From Caballeronia catudaia (lineage in GTDB: Bacteria; Pseudomonadota; Gammaproteobacteria; Burkholderiales; Burkholderiaceae), in assembly GCF_001544755.2 (NCBI RefSeq), contig NZ_FCOF02000005.1, forward strand, positions 229,932 to 293,931: a stretch of 64,000 nucleotides of DNA, read 5' to 3'. The first letter of the stretch is position 1. Every line of letters begins with the position of its first letter. The notes under the pieces were generated by a model. That model did not search any database, was not told where the DNA came from, and saw only the letters and a program-made list of their open reading frames with translations. The position numbers and the translations under genes were made by a program. Positions 18,052 to 26,014 of this stretch are shown piece after piece.

Positions 18052-18432
18052 GTCCGTCTCCTTGTCGATGAACAGTGTGATCGCATCGTCGCAGGAGAAA
18101 GTGGGACGGACAATTACGCCAGAGGTAATAGGCCGCGCGCAAAAAAATGCCGCCCAGAAGAAGGCGGCGAGTGCGCGTCCTGTGGGCTCTGCAAATCGAG
18201 AGGGGGACGCGTGAGGAGACAGGGCATACGCGTTCAGTATGGCAAAGGCTCGCGCTGCGCTCAATCGCCGATTCGAATTTCTGCGTTTCAGCATCGACGT
18301 AACGAAATGAAATGGAATGCAAACGAATCGAGGCTACGCATTTAAGACTTGTCTCCCGTTTATCTGTAGTTTTGGACTGCGACATTGGATAAACTCAGCG
18401 GACGTTTCAAACATCCGTTCTTCTTGCGATCC
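18052..18432. other. Intergenic region between divergent broken genes
   Basis: Roughly 380 bases separate the hydrolase start (minus) and the TPR-glycosyltransferase start (plus). It contains one strong terminator-like hairpin read on the minus strand (18141-18168). I see no other gene; a TTG at 18385 in frame with the TPR gene is a weak alternative start. Confidence 0.5.
18141..18168 (-). terminator. Rho-independent terminator on the minus strand, in the hydrolase leader
   Basis: On the minus strand GCCGCC, an 8-base loop, GGCGGC is followed by ATTTTTTT. No minus-strand gene lies between 18170 and 18432, so it would end either a leader transcript of the hydrolase (attenuation) or a small independent RNA. 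Confidence 0.6.
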
Positions 18433-19807
18433 ATGTCTTTCGATTCTTCAGCGTCGCCCCAATGCGCGCACGCGGACATACCCTTGTCCGATGCTCATCA
18501 CGCACTTTCCATCGCGCTCGACATTCGGAGTTCGGGCGACTGGCCTGCGCTCGAACATTTTTGCCGGAAGGCGCTGCAACGCTTCCCGCACGATTACGAA
18601 CTGCGTTGGCAACTGAGTCATTGCCTCTGGCTGCGCCACGACAGCGTGTCCGCGGAATCGGTCATGCGCGAGGCTGCACGCCATCATCCGGGCAATGGCC
18701 TCGTGACCGGCGCGATCGCGATGTATCTCAATGAACAGTCGCGTTACAGCGAAGCCGAAGCGCAGTATCGCGTGGCGCTCGCTCAATCGCCGGGCGAGTA
18801 CGAACTCGCCGTCGATCTCGCGGATCTCGAACTGCGGCGCGGCGCGTGGCGCGACGGCTGGCTGCGCTTCGAGCGCCGCCTCGATCGTTCGCAACTCGGC
18901 GAGAATCGCGTCGTCTCGCGAATGGAGCGAATCGCGCCGCGCTGGGGCGGGCAGCCGCTCGACGGCAAGCGTGTGATGGTCTACAGCGAACTCGGCCTCG
19001 GCGACGATATCCAGTTCGTGCGGTACTTTCCGCAGTTCGCGGAAGGCGTGCGGCGAAGCGGCGGTGAGGCCATCCTCGCGGTGCGCTCCCCAATTGCATC
19101 CGCTCATCCGGCGCTTCGTGCCGGATTGTGTCGCGGTGGAAGCGCATGACTTCGGCAAGGTCGATTACACCGTTCCCATGATGAGCATGCCGGTATGGAT
19201 CGGGCTGTTGCCGCATCAAGTCGATGGCCGCGCGTATCTGCACGCGGCGCCGGAACGCATCGACATGTGGCGGCGCATCCTCGCGGCGGACGGCAGCAAT
19301 GCGCTGCGCGTCGGTCTCGTGTGGGCGGGCAGCCCGACGCATCGCCGCGACGCCCAGCGCAGCATTCCCGTCGATGCGCTCGCGCCGCTCTGGCGTGTGC
19401 CGGGCGTCGCTTTCTATCCGGTCGCGCCGGGCCGCGAAGGCGATATCGCGGCGATGCGCTCAGCCGGCGCGCGCCTGTCCGAATTGCCGGAGTATCGCGA
19501 GCATTTTCATGATTCGGCCGCGCTCGTCAGCGCGCTCGACGTGCTCGTGACCATCGACAGCTCGCCGCTCCACCTCGGCGGCGCGGTAGGCAAGCCGGTG
19601 CTCGCGATGATCGATCGCGCGTCGCATTGGTGTTGGGGAGAGGGCGAGACGCAGCCGTGGTACGACTCGGTGCGGCTCGTTCGGCAGCGCGCGCCGGGCG
19701 ACTGGGCGCCCGTGGTGGAGCGTGTCGCCGCGGCGCTGTCCGGGCGGCTCGCCGGATGCGCCGCAACGCGAGATCAGCAGGCGTCGGCGCTGGCCAGTCT
19801 CGGATAG
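18433..19807 (+). pseudogene. TPR protein with GT9-like glycosyltransferase domain, frameshifted
   Basis: Two adjacent frames together make one protein of about 460 aa. The N-terminal part has tetratricopeptide-like helices (for example ALDIRSSGDWPALEHFCRKAL, quoted in part, and YSEAEAQYRVALAQSPGEYELA), then RWGGQPLDGKRVMVYSELGLGDDIQFVRYFP, typical of TPR-linked glycosyltransferases. The C-terminal part, in the next frame, has RVGLVWAGSPTHRRD and VTIDSSPLHLGGAVGKPV, the nucleotide-sugar end of the domain. The frame changes in a CCCC run at 19088-19091; removing one C restores VRSQLHPLIRRFVPD. A single-base homopolymer indel is therefore the cause, either real or technical. Start uncertain (ATG 18433 or TTG 18385). 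It overlaps the convergent lipoprotein gene by 34 bases. Confidence 0.82.
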
Positions 19808-20238
19808 CCGGGCTGGCTCGAATCGATCGTCGTCACGCACGCGCCGTCGTTCAGATCGAGCATGCTGTCGATGTCGCGCTTCGAGCCGTCCTTCATCTGC
19901 ACGCTGTAGCGGTAGACCTTCGCCGTCTGCTCGGGGCTCTTCTGGAACAGGCTCGTCAGATCGAAGCTCAGACCCGCGCCGGCGCCCGCGCCACTCCATC
20001 CATTTCCGCCGATGCCACCGCCGCCCACGCCTAGCGTGGGACCGGACGACGACGCCGTGCTCGTCGCAACTGTCGTCAGATATTGCTTGCCGACGATGCG
20101 GCCGGCCGCGAGCGTGCTGTCCGCCGGCACCGGCGCCGATGCGCCCGGTCCGCTCGCGCATGCGGCGAGCGCGGCGAATGCGATGACCGCGACGCCTGCT
20201 CGCACCGCGCGTCGAAATACTCTTTGATCCGATTTCAT
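19774..20238 (-). CDS. Small lipoprotein
   Basis: Protein of 154 aa with a lipoprotein signal peptide: basic N-terminus, hydrophobic core, and lipobox LAAC with Cys at about residue 27. The mature part has a glycine-rich stretch (GVGGGGIGGNGW) that resembles outer-membrane-associated glycine-zipper regions, then a small domain ending in two cysteines (GACVTTI and the final Cys). Related outer-membrane lipoproteins of the SlyB/Pcp type share this layout, but the match is loose. Its 3' end overlaps the TPR-glycosyltransferase gene on the other strand. Confidence 0.8.
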   Translation of the reverse strand: MKSDQRVFRRAVRAGVAVIAFAALAACASGPGASAPVPADSTLAAGRIVGKQYLTTVATSTASSSGPTLGVGGGGIGGNGWSGAGAGAGLSFDLTSLFQKSPEQTAKVYRYSVQMKDGSKRDIDSMLDLNDGACVTTIDSSQPGYPRLASADAC

Positions 20239-20344
20239 TCCAGCCTCTTGCGTGCGCCTGCACGCGTTTCATTGGCCCTCGATGCAAGCGCGCGAGTCTC
20301 GAACGGCATCGCACGCTCACGCCGGCCCGGCCGGAAACGTCGCG

Positions 20345-20372
20345 AAAAAAACGCCGCCCTGAAGGGGCGGCG
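20345..20372 (-). terminator. Rho-independent terminator downstream of the aroE-like gene
   Basis: Read on the minus strand: an 8-bp GC stem (bases 20372-20365 with 20359-20352), 5-base loop, then seven T. It follows the shikimate-dehydrogenase-like gene (stop at 20515) and precedes the lipoprotein gene. Confidence 0.82.
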
Positions 20373-20514
20373 CTCGTTGGGCGATACGCTTCGACACCGG
20401 GAGGCCGGCGCGCTTCGCGAGGGACGCGAATGCGCGGCCGAAATGTTGAACGAATACGCGCGGCGATTGAACCAGATTGCTCCGATTCGCTGTGTAACGA
20501 TTCGCGCCGTTTCG

Positions 20515-21342
20515 TTAGTCCTTCAGCAGATAAGCGACGATCGCATCGCACACGCGGCCGAACATCTGCGTGCCGGTGACGGTCGTGCAGCCGCGCGCGC
20601 GGGCCGCCTCGACGAAGGGCGTGAGCGGCGGCTTGGTCACGACATCGCCGACGAAGGTCGTCGGAGGCAGGCGGGAGACGTCGATCGGCAACGAATCGCC
20701 GGGACGCATCCCCGCCGGAGATGCGTTCACGATCAGGTCGTAGCTTTCCGCGGGCGCATCGTCGGCGACACGCACCGCGCCCCGGCCCAGCGCGGCAAGC
20801 CGCGAGGCGAGGGCGCCGGTGCGCGCGGCATCGAAATCGCGGATCGCGAGCGACGCGACGCCTGCATCAACGAGCGCATGACCGATCGCCGAGCCCGCGC
20901 CGCCTGCGCCGATCAGTAGCGCGCGTTTGGCCCTGGGCTCGCAGCCGGCGTCGCGCAAGGCCGCCACCATGCCGATGCCGTCGGAAGCGCCGCCATGCCA
21001 CGTCCCGTCCGCGTTGCGTTTGAGCATGTTGACCGCGCCGAGGAACGCGCCCTCGTCGGTGAGCGACTTGCAATACTTCGTCGCACTGAATTTGTGCGGC
21101 ACCGTGATGATCACGCCGTCGCAGTTTTGCAGCCGCGCGACGCCTGCAAAGAACGCGTCGAGATCGTCGGGCGCGACGTGCGCCGGAATCACGACCGCGT
21201 CGCGGCCCGCCGCGCGCAACGCTGCCGTGACGCCGGAAGGCGAGCGCACCTGCGCGATCGGATCGCCGACGATGAAATAGACGCGCGTCGCGCCGCTCAA
21301 GCCCGCATCGAGCGATGCGGAAAAATTTGTGTCCTGCGCCAT
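20515..21342 (-). CDS. Shikimate/quinate dehydrogenase-like protein (AroE family)
   Basis: NAD(P)-dependent oxidoreductase of 275 aa. Substrate-binding SPS (about residues 34-36), VPHK with catalytic Lys84, GAVN, SDG with the catalytic Asp, the cofactor motif GAGGAGSAIGHAL (about 143-155) and NASPAGM are conserved. Its setting beside catabolic genes, with its own palindromic operator shared with the flavoprotein operon, suggests a role in hydroaromatic (quinate/shikimate-like) breakdown rather than the housekeeping AroE step; this is inference. The ATG at 21342 is chosen because homology starts there. A terminator follows. Confidence 0.88.
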   Translation of the reverse strand: MAQDTNFSASLDAGLSGATRVYFIVGDPIAQVRSPSGVTAALRAAGRDAVVIPAHVAPDDLDAFFAGVARLQNCDGVIITVPHKFSATKYCKSLTDEGAFLGAVNMLKRNADGTWHGGASDGIGMVAALRDAGCEPRAKRALLIGAGGAGSAIGHALVDAGVASLAIRDFDAARTGALASRLAALGRGAVRVADDAPAESYDLIVNASPAGMRPGDSLPIDVSRLPPTTFVGDVVTKPPLTPFVEAARARGCTTVTGTQMFGRVCDAIVAYLLKD

Positions 21343-21381
21343 TGTCTCGCTTGCCTCGTGATCGAAAAATTTCGTCTGCCT

Positions 21382-21412
21382 GAATGCTAGTTGAAAATGG
21401 AATAGCATTCAA
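21382..21412. promoter_or_regulatory. Palindromic operator upstream of the aroE-like gene
   Basis: Two overlapping symmetric signals: TGAATGCTA / TAGCATTCA arms (21381-21389 and 21403-21411, 13-base spacer), and TGGAATAGCATTCAA (21398-21412), which matches 13 of 15 bases of the perfect palindrome at 24140-24154. It lies 56 bases before the aroE-like ATG. Likely site for the IclR regulator encoded at 29276-30118 (inferred). Confidence 0.6.
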
Positions 21413-21518
21413 CAAATTTAGGCGAGGCATTCAAGGCAACTAACCGTCGATCGTTTTCACCTCAGCGGACTGATAAACGCTCGCGCGCTGCACCCTCGGC
21501 AGCGCGCACCACAACCGT

Positions 21519-23237
21519 CTATAGCGTCTCCGGCTCAGGCATGCCCGGGTTGGCCCCGACTGCGGCGAGCGCCTCGTGCAGCGTCTCGAACACGTTCGAC
21601 GCGCCAAGCACCGGCGTCAATCCATGCCGGTCCATGTCGTTGCGCAGGAAGCGGTTCACGCGCCCGAACAGCACCGCGACGCCTCTCCCGCGCAGCGTTT
21701 CGATCAGCTCGCCGATCGTGCGGGCGGCCGAGTAATCGAGATCGGTGATCGCGCCCGCATCGACGATCACGTGTCGCAAATCCTCGGATGCCGCATCGAC
21801 GAGTTGCGTCACTTCCGTCGCGAAAAAGTGATCGTTCGCATAGAACAAGTCCGCGCCGAAGCGATAGACGATCAGATTCGGCGCGGTCATCGCGCCTGGC
21901 TTCGTCGGCATGAACTGCCAGGGTTTGCCCGGCGCGACGGGCGTGAGAACCATCGTGTGAGGATGATAGCTGTGGCGCACGTGCCGCATCAGCGACAGCG
22001 CGACCGCGAGCAGAATGCCGTGCTCGACGCCCACCAGCACCACCGCGCCTGCGGTGATGACGGCGAGCGCGAACTCGCCCGGGCTTTCGGCGCGGATGTC
22101 CTTCAGGCTCTGCACGTTCACGAGGCCGATCGCGATCGTGAACACGATGCCCGCCAGCACGCAATGCGGCAGATAGCGCAGATAGCCGCTCAGGAAAAGC
22201 AGCACGATCGCGACGACCGCCGCGAACACGATCTGTCCGAACTGGCTGCGCGTGCCGGCGCGCTCGGCCATCGCGGTCTGCGTCGGGCTGCCGTTGACGA
22301 CGAACGTGCCGGAAAGCGCCGCCGCCGCGTTCGCCGCCGCGAGACCGAGAATGTCGCTGTTGGTATCGAGCTCCTCGCGGTACTGCTGCGCGAACACGCG
22401 TGCCGCCGCGGCGCTCTGCGCGATGATCATCACGAAGCACGACGCCGCCACGGGCATCAGTTCGAGACATTGCTGCCAGGTGACAGCGGGAAAGCGCAGT
22501 GGCGGCAAACCGCCGTCGACCTCGCCGAGCACCGCGATGCCGTGCGCGGCGAAGTCGAACGCCTTGCTCGCGGCGATGCTGCCGATCACCGCGATGAGCG
22601 CGACCGGCAGGCGCGGCGCCACGCGCTTGCAGCCGAGAATCGCGACGACCACGACGAGCGCAAGCGCGAGCGTCGGACCGTGCGCGTGCATCGCGTGGCT
22701 GACCACATACGCAAGCTGCGCCAGGCTGCGCGACGACGGATACGGCACGGCCATGCCGCTGAGATCGCCGAGCATGGCGATCGACACCTGAATGCCCACG
22801 CCCGCCAGAAAGCCGACGAGCACCGTGCGCGACAGAAAATCCGCCAGGAAGCCGAGCTTGAAGAGCCGCGCGAGCAAAAGGAGGGCGGCCGTCTCCAGCG
22901 CGACCATGCCCGCGAGCGCGACGTATTCGGGGCTGCTCATCGCCGCCATCGACGAGAGCTTGCTCGCGAAGATCGTCGCCGTCGCGGAGTCGGCCGCCAC
23001 CACGAGATGCCGTGACGCACCGAACAGCGCGAACGCGATGAGCGGCAGGAACGCGGTGTAGAGGCCCGTCACCGCGGGCATGCCGGCGATGCGCGCATAG
23101 CCGAGCACTTGCGGAATATCCATCGACGCGAGCGAGATGCCGGCGAGCGCGTCGCGCAACGCGGCGGCCCGGTTGAGCGGGAGTATGCCTTTGAGGAATC
23201 TTGCGCCCGCCGCCGGGCTTCGAGTCGGATCGTGCAT
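21519..23237 (-). CDS. SulP-family anion transporter with STAS domain
   Basis: SLC26/SulP permease of 572 aa from the ATG at 23237 (a longer start at 23294 is possible). The hydrophobic N-terminal core (about residues 20-410) contains the family region ISLASMDIPQVLGYARIAGMPAVTGLY (quoted in part: MDIPQVLGYARIAG), and the C-terminal STAS domain (about 445-560) contains VYRFGADLFYANDHFF and IVDAGAITDLDYSA. Members move sulfate, bicarbonate, C4-dicarboxylates or other anions. Being between the aroE-like gene and the epimerase remnant, it may import the substrate of this cluster, but the substrate cannot be read from sequence. Confidence 0.9.
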   Translation of the reverse strand: MHDPTRSPAAGARFLKGILPLNRAAALRDALAGISLASMDIPQVLGYARIAGMPAVTGLYTAFLPLIAFALFGASRHLVVAADSATATIFASKLSSMAAMSSPEYVALAGMVALETAALLLLARLFKLGFLADFLSRTVLVGFLAGVGIQVSIAMLGDLSGMAVPYPSSRSLAQLAYVVSHAMHAHGPTLALALVVVVAILGCKRVAPRLPVALIAVIGSIAASKAFDFAAHGIAVLGEVDGGLPPLRFPAVTWQQCLELMPVAASCFVMIIAQSAAAARVFAQQYREELDTNSDILGLAAANAAAALSGTFVVNGSPTQTAMAERAGTRSQFGQIVFAAVVAIVLLFLSGYLRYLPHCVLAGIVFTIAIGLVNVQSLKDIRAESPGEFALAVITAGAVVLVGVEHGILLAVALSLMRHVRHSYHPHTMVLTPVAPGKPWQFMPTKPGAMTAPNLIVYRFGADLFYANDHFFATEVTQLVDAASEDLRHVIVDAGAITDLDYSAARTIGELIETLRGRGVAVLFGRVNRFLRNDMDRHGLTPVLGASNVFETLHEALAAVGANPGMPEPETL

Positions 23238-23307
23238 GCTTGACACCCTGTTCTTGAAGAAGCGAATCGTGCCCCAAGGAACAGGCCGTGCCAAGACGCC
23301 GTTCGTC

Positions 23308-24088
23308 CTACCGATAGAAATTCACGGTTTGTTGCAATCCATCGGCGAGGGGCGTGTGCGGCAGATCCAGCAGCAGTCGCGCGAGCGCCGGATCGTCGGG
23401 AAACGATGTCGCGATCGGCAATGGCGCGCCCGCCGCGTCGATACGCGCGTCGGGCGCGATCGCTTTCAGTTGCGCGATGACGCTTTCCATCGGCGTGATG
23501 TCGCCCGCGAGTGTGAACGCGTGGACGCCGTCGAACTTGCTTGCGAGCGCGAGTTCATAGGCGGCGGCGACGTCGTCTGCATAGACGAGGCCCGTCGCGC
23601 CGGTGAAGGGAATCGTGTACCGCTCGCCGCGCGCGGCCGCACGGCAGGCGAGGCTCGGACCGGCGCTCGACCCCGTTTCGCGTCCGGCGCCGTAAATCAC
23701 CAGCGGCCGAAAGCCGATGCTCGCGATGCCCCGGTCGTGCCAGTACGCGCGCGCCGCGCCTTCGCACGCGAGCTTGAACGCGCCGTAATGCGTCATCGGA
23801 AAGGGCGTAGCGCCATCGTCGGGGCCGAAGACGCCCGCGCTGCTCGCATACAGCACCGAGCCGATGCCGCACGCGATGGCCGCATCGAACACATTGAGCG
23901 TGCCGATCAGATTGATGCGCGCGCCGCGCACCGGATCGGCCGAACACGTCGGCGTGAGCACGCCGGCGAGATGGATGACGGCGTCGCAGCCATCGAGCGC
24001 GGCCGCGACATCGCGCGCTTCGGCGATATCGCCGGTCCGCCACCCACGCCGCCAGAAAACCGCTTCCGCCTGTCACCAGCACTCGCAT
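23308..24088 (-). pseudogene. NAD-dependent epimerase/dehydratase, internal deletion and frameshift
   Basis: Extended-SDR protein that has lost part of its NAD-binding domain. A strong ribosome site (GGAGGAAACGTT before ATG 24088) leads into MRVLVTGGSGFLAAW, but within a few codons the frame shifts to one reading RTGDIAEARDVAAALDGCDAVIHLAG and onward through YASSAGVFG, YGAFKLACEG and the C-terminal domain to 23308. In intact relatives about 35-45 residues separate GGSGF from the GDI segment; here there are about six, so roughly 100 bases were deleted as well. The remaining 217-aa frame from the ATG at 23961 lacks the dinucleotide fold. It sits divergent from the flavoprotein operon, sharing the operator region. 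Confidence 0.82.
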
Positions 24089-24139
24089 AACGTTTCCTCC
24101 ATCGTCGTCTCAAAAAGAACTTGGCCTTCGTTACGTTTC

Positions 24140-24154
24140 TGGAATAGTATTCCA
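24140..24154. promoter_or_regulatory. Perfect 15-bp palindrome between epimerase and flavoprotein operon
   Basis: TGGAATA-G-TATTCCA. It lies 52 bases before the epimerase ATG and 85 bases before the first flavoprotein ATG, so one bound regulator could control both directions. A 13-of-15 match occurs at 21398-21412 ahead of the aroE-like gene at nearly the same distance. Confidence 0.65.
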
Positions 24155-24238
24155 ATCTCAAAGTGAGTTCTACAGCAAACACGCGTTTCGTATCGTCGGA
24201 GAAAACGGCGGCGCGAAACTGGACGGAGCCAAAGAGGA

Positions 24239-26014
24239 ATGGTGGAGACACTGGATAGTCTGGGACCAAACGAAACGTTCGATGTCGTCGTGATCGGCGC
24301 GGGCGGCGCGGGCATGTCGGCGGCGCTGGTCGCGGCCATCGACGGCGCGCGCGTGCTGCTCGTCGAGAGCACCGAGTACGTGGGCGGCTCGACGGCCTAT
24401 TCGGCGGGCACGACGTGGATTCCCGCCTCGATGCACGCGGCAAGCGTCAATCGCGACGATACGTCCGCGAACGCCGAAGCCTTTCTGAATCGCGCGGTCG
24501 GCGAGCGTAGCAGCGCCGCGATGCGCCGTGCGTTTCTCGATGCGGGTCCGAAAGCCGTCGCGCATATCGAAGCGAATTCCGACGTGAAATATCGCGCGCG
24601 CCCGTTTCATCCCGATTATTTGTCGGAAATCGACGGTTCGACGCTGCGTGGCCGCGCGCTGGAACCGCTGCCGTTCGACGGCCGCAAGCTCGGACGCGCG
24701 TTCTCGCTGATCCGTCCGCCGATTCCCGAATTCACCGTGCTCGGCGGCATGATGGTCGATCGCGACGACGTCGGGCATCTGCTCAACATGACGAAGTCGT
24801 TCGCATCGTTCCGGCATGCGGCGAAGCTGCTTGCGCGTCACGCACGCGACCGCATGAGCTCGCCGCGCGGCACGCGGCTCGTGATGGGCAACGCGCTGAT
24901 CGGGCGCCTGCTGTATTCGTTGCTTCGGCGCGGCGTCACCGTGCTGACGGGCACGAAGGTCGAAAGCTTGCACAGCGGCGCGAATGGCATCGAGGCCGTG
25001 ACGCTCAGCCGCATCAATGCGCGGCGGCGCATCGGCGTGAAGGGCGGCGTGATTCTGGCGAGCGGCGGTTTCAATCGCCATCCGAAGCGTCGCGGCGACA
25101 TGCTGCCGGGCGCCGATCCCGCCTGGTGTCCCGGCGCGCCAGGTCACGCCGGCGGCGCGCAGGATCTCGCGCTCGCAGCGGGCGCGCGCTTTGGCGAGGG
25201 CGCGCTGTCGAACGCGTTCTGGGCGCCGGTCTCCGTGCGCAAGCGCGCCGACGGCACCACCGCCGTGTTTCCGCATTTCCTGATGGATCGCGGCAAGCCG
25301 GGCATGATCACCGTCGATAAAACGGGCAGACGCTTTCTCAACGAGAACACGTCGTATCACCTGTTCGGTATCGCGATGCAGAAAGCGAACGAGACGACGC
25401 CTTCGGTCCCCGCGTTTCTCGTCACGGACGCCGAAGGATTGCGCAAGTACGGCCTCGGCATGGTGCGTCCGGGCGGGAAAGGACTCGCGCCGTTTCTCGC
25501 CGATGGCTATCTCGTCGAAGGCAATACGCTCGATGAACTCGCGGGCAAGCTCGGCATCGACGCGTCCGGACTCGCGGACAGCGTCGCGCGGATCAACCGC
25601 TATGCGCAAACCGGCGTCGATCCGGATTTTCAGCGCGGCACGACGGACTACCAAAACGCCAACGGCGACGCCAACTGGACCGGCCCGAACAAGTGCCTCG
25701 GGCCGATCGGGACGGCGCCGTTCTATGCGGTGCGGCTCTATCCGGGCGATATCGGCGCCGCGACGGGCCTCGTCACCGACACCGACGCACGCGTGCTGAA
25801 CCGCGACGACCGGCCGATCGGCGGCCTCTACGCGTGCGGCAACGACATGCAATCGGTGATGGGCGGCGTCTATCCAGGCCCCGGCATCACGCTCGGGCCC
25901 GGTCTTGCGTTCGGCTATCTCGCGGCGCGCCACGCGTCGGCGCGCGCGACGCAGCCGGCAAGCGCGGCGTTCACCCTTCCGCTCGAACTCGACACGCACG
26001 CACACGCCAAATGA
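24239..26014 (+). CDS. FAD-dependent oxidoreductase, 3-ketosteroid dehydrogenase-like (first)
   Basis: Flavoprotein of 591 aa in the fumarate reductase / 3-ketosteroid delta-1-dehydrogenase superfamily. N-terminal FAD motif VVVIGAGGAGMSAALVAA (about 16-33), STEYVGGSTAYSAGTTW following it, and the C-terminal GGVYPGPGITLGPGLAFGYLAA region that closes the FAD site. Such enzymes desaturate a C-C bond next to a ketone, or reduce the reverse substrate. No signal peptide, so cytoplasmic. Its TGA overlaps the ATG of the next flavoprotein gene (ATGA), starting a run of tightly coupled genes. Ribosome site GGAG about 10 bases upstream. Substrate unknown; a cyclic ketone is the family-based guess. Confidence 0.9.
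   Translation: MVETLDSLGPNETFDVVVIGAGGAGMSAALVAAIDGARVLLVESTEYVGGSTAYSAGTTWIPASMHAASVNRDDTSANAEAFLNRAVGERSSAAMRRAFLDAGPKAVAHIEANSDVKYRARPFHPDYLSEIDGSTLRGRALEPLPFDGRKLGRAFSLIRPPIPEFTVLGGMMVDRDDVGHLLNMTKSFASFRHAAKLLARHARDRMSSPRGTRLVMGNALIGRLLYSLLRRGVTVLTGTKVESLHSGANGIEAVTLSRINARRRIGVKGGVILASGGFNRHPKRRGDMLPGADPAWCPGAPGHAGGAQDLALAAGARFGEGALSNAFWAPVSVRKRADGTTAVFPHFLMDRGKPGMITVDKTGRRFLNENTSYHLFGIAMQKANETTPSVPAFLVTDAEGLRKYGLGMVRPGGKGLAPFLADGYLVEGNTLDELAGKLGIDASGLADSVARINRYAQTGVDPDFQRGTTDYQNANGDANWTGPNKCLGPIGTAPFYAVRLYPGDIGAATGLVTDTDARVLNRDDRPIGGLYACGNDMQSVMGGVYPGPGITLGPGLAFGYLAARHASARATQPASAAFTLPLELDTHAHAK

Noticed and set aside
23907..24443. Minus-strand open frame upstream of the epimerase as an extended N-terminus
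   Set aside because: It overlaps the flavoprotein start and operator, has no homology, and the ribosome site at ATG 24088 is much better.
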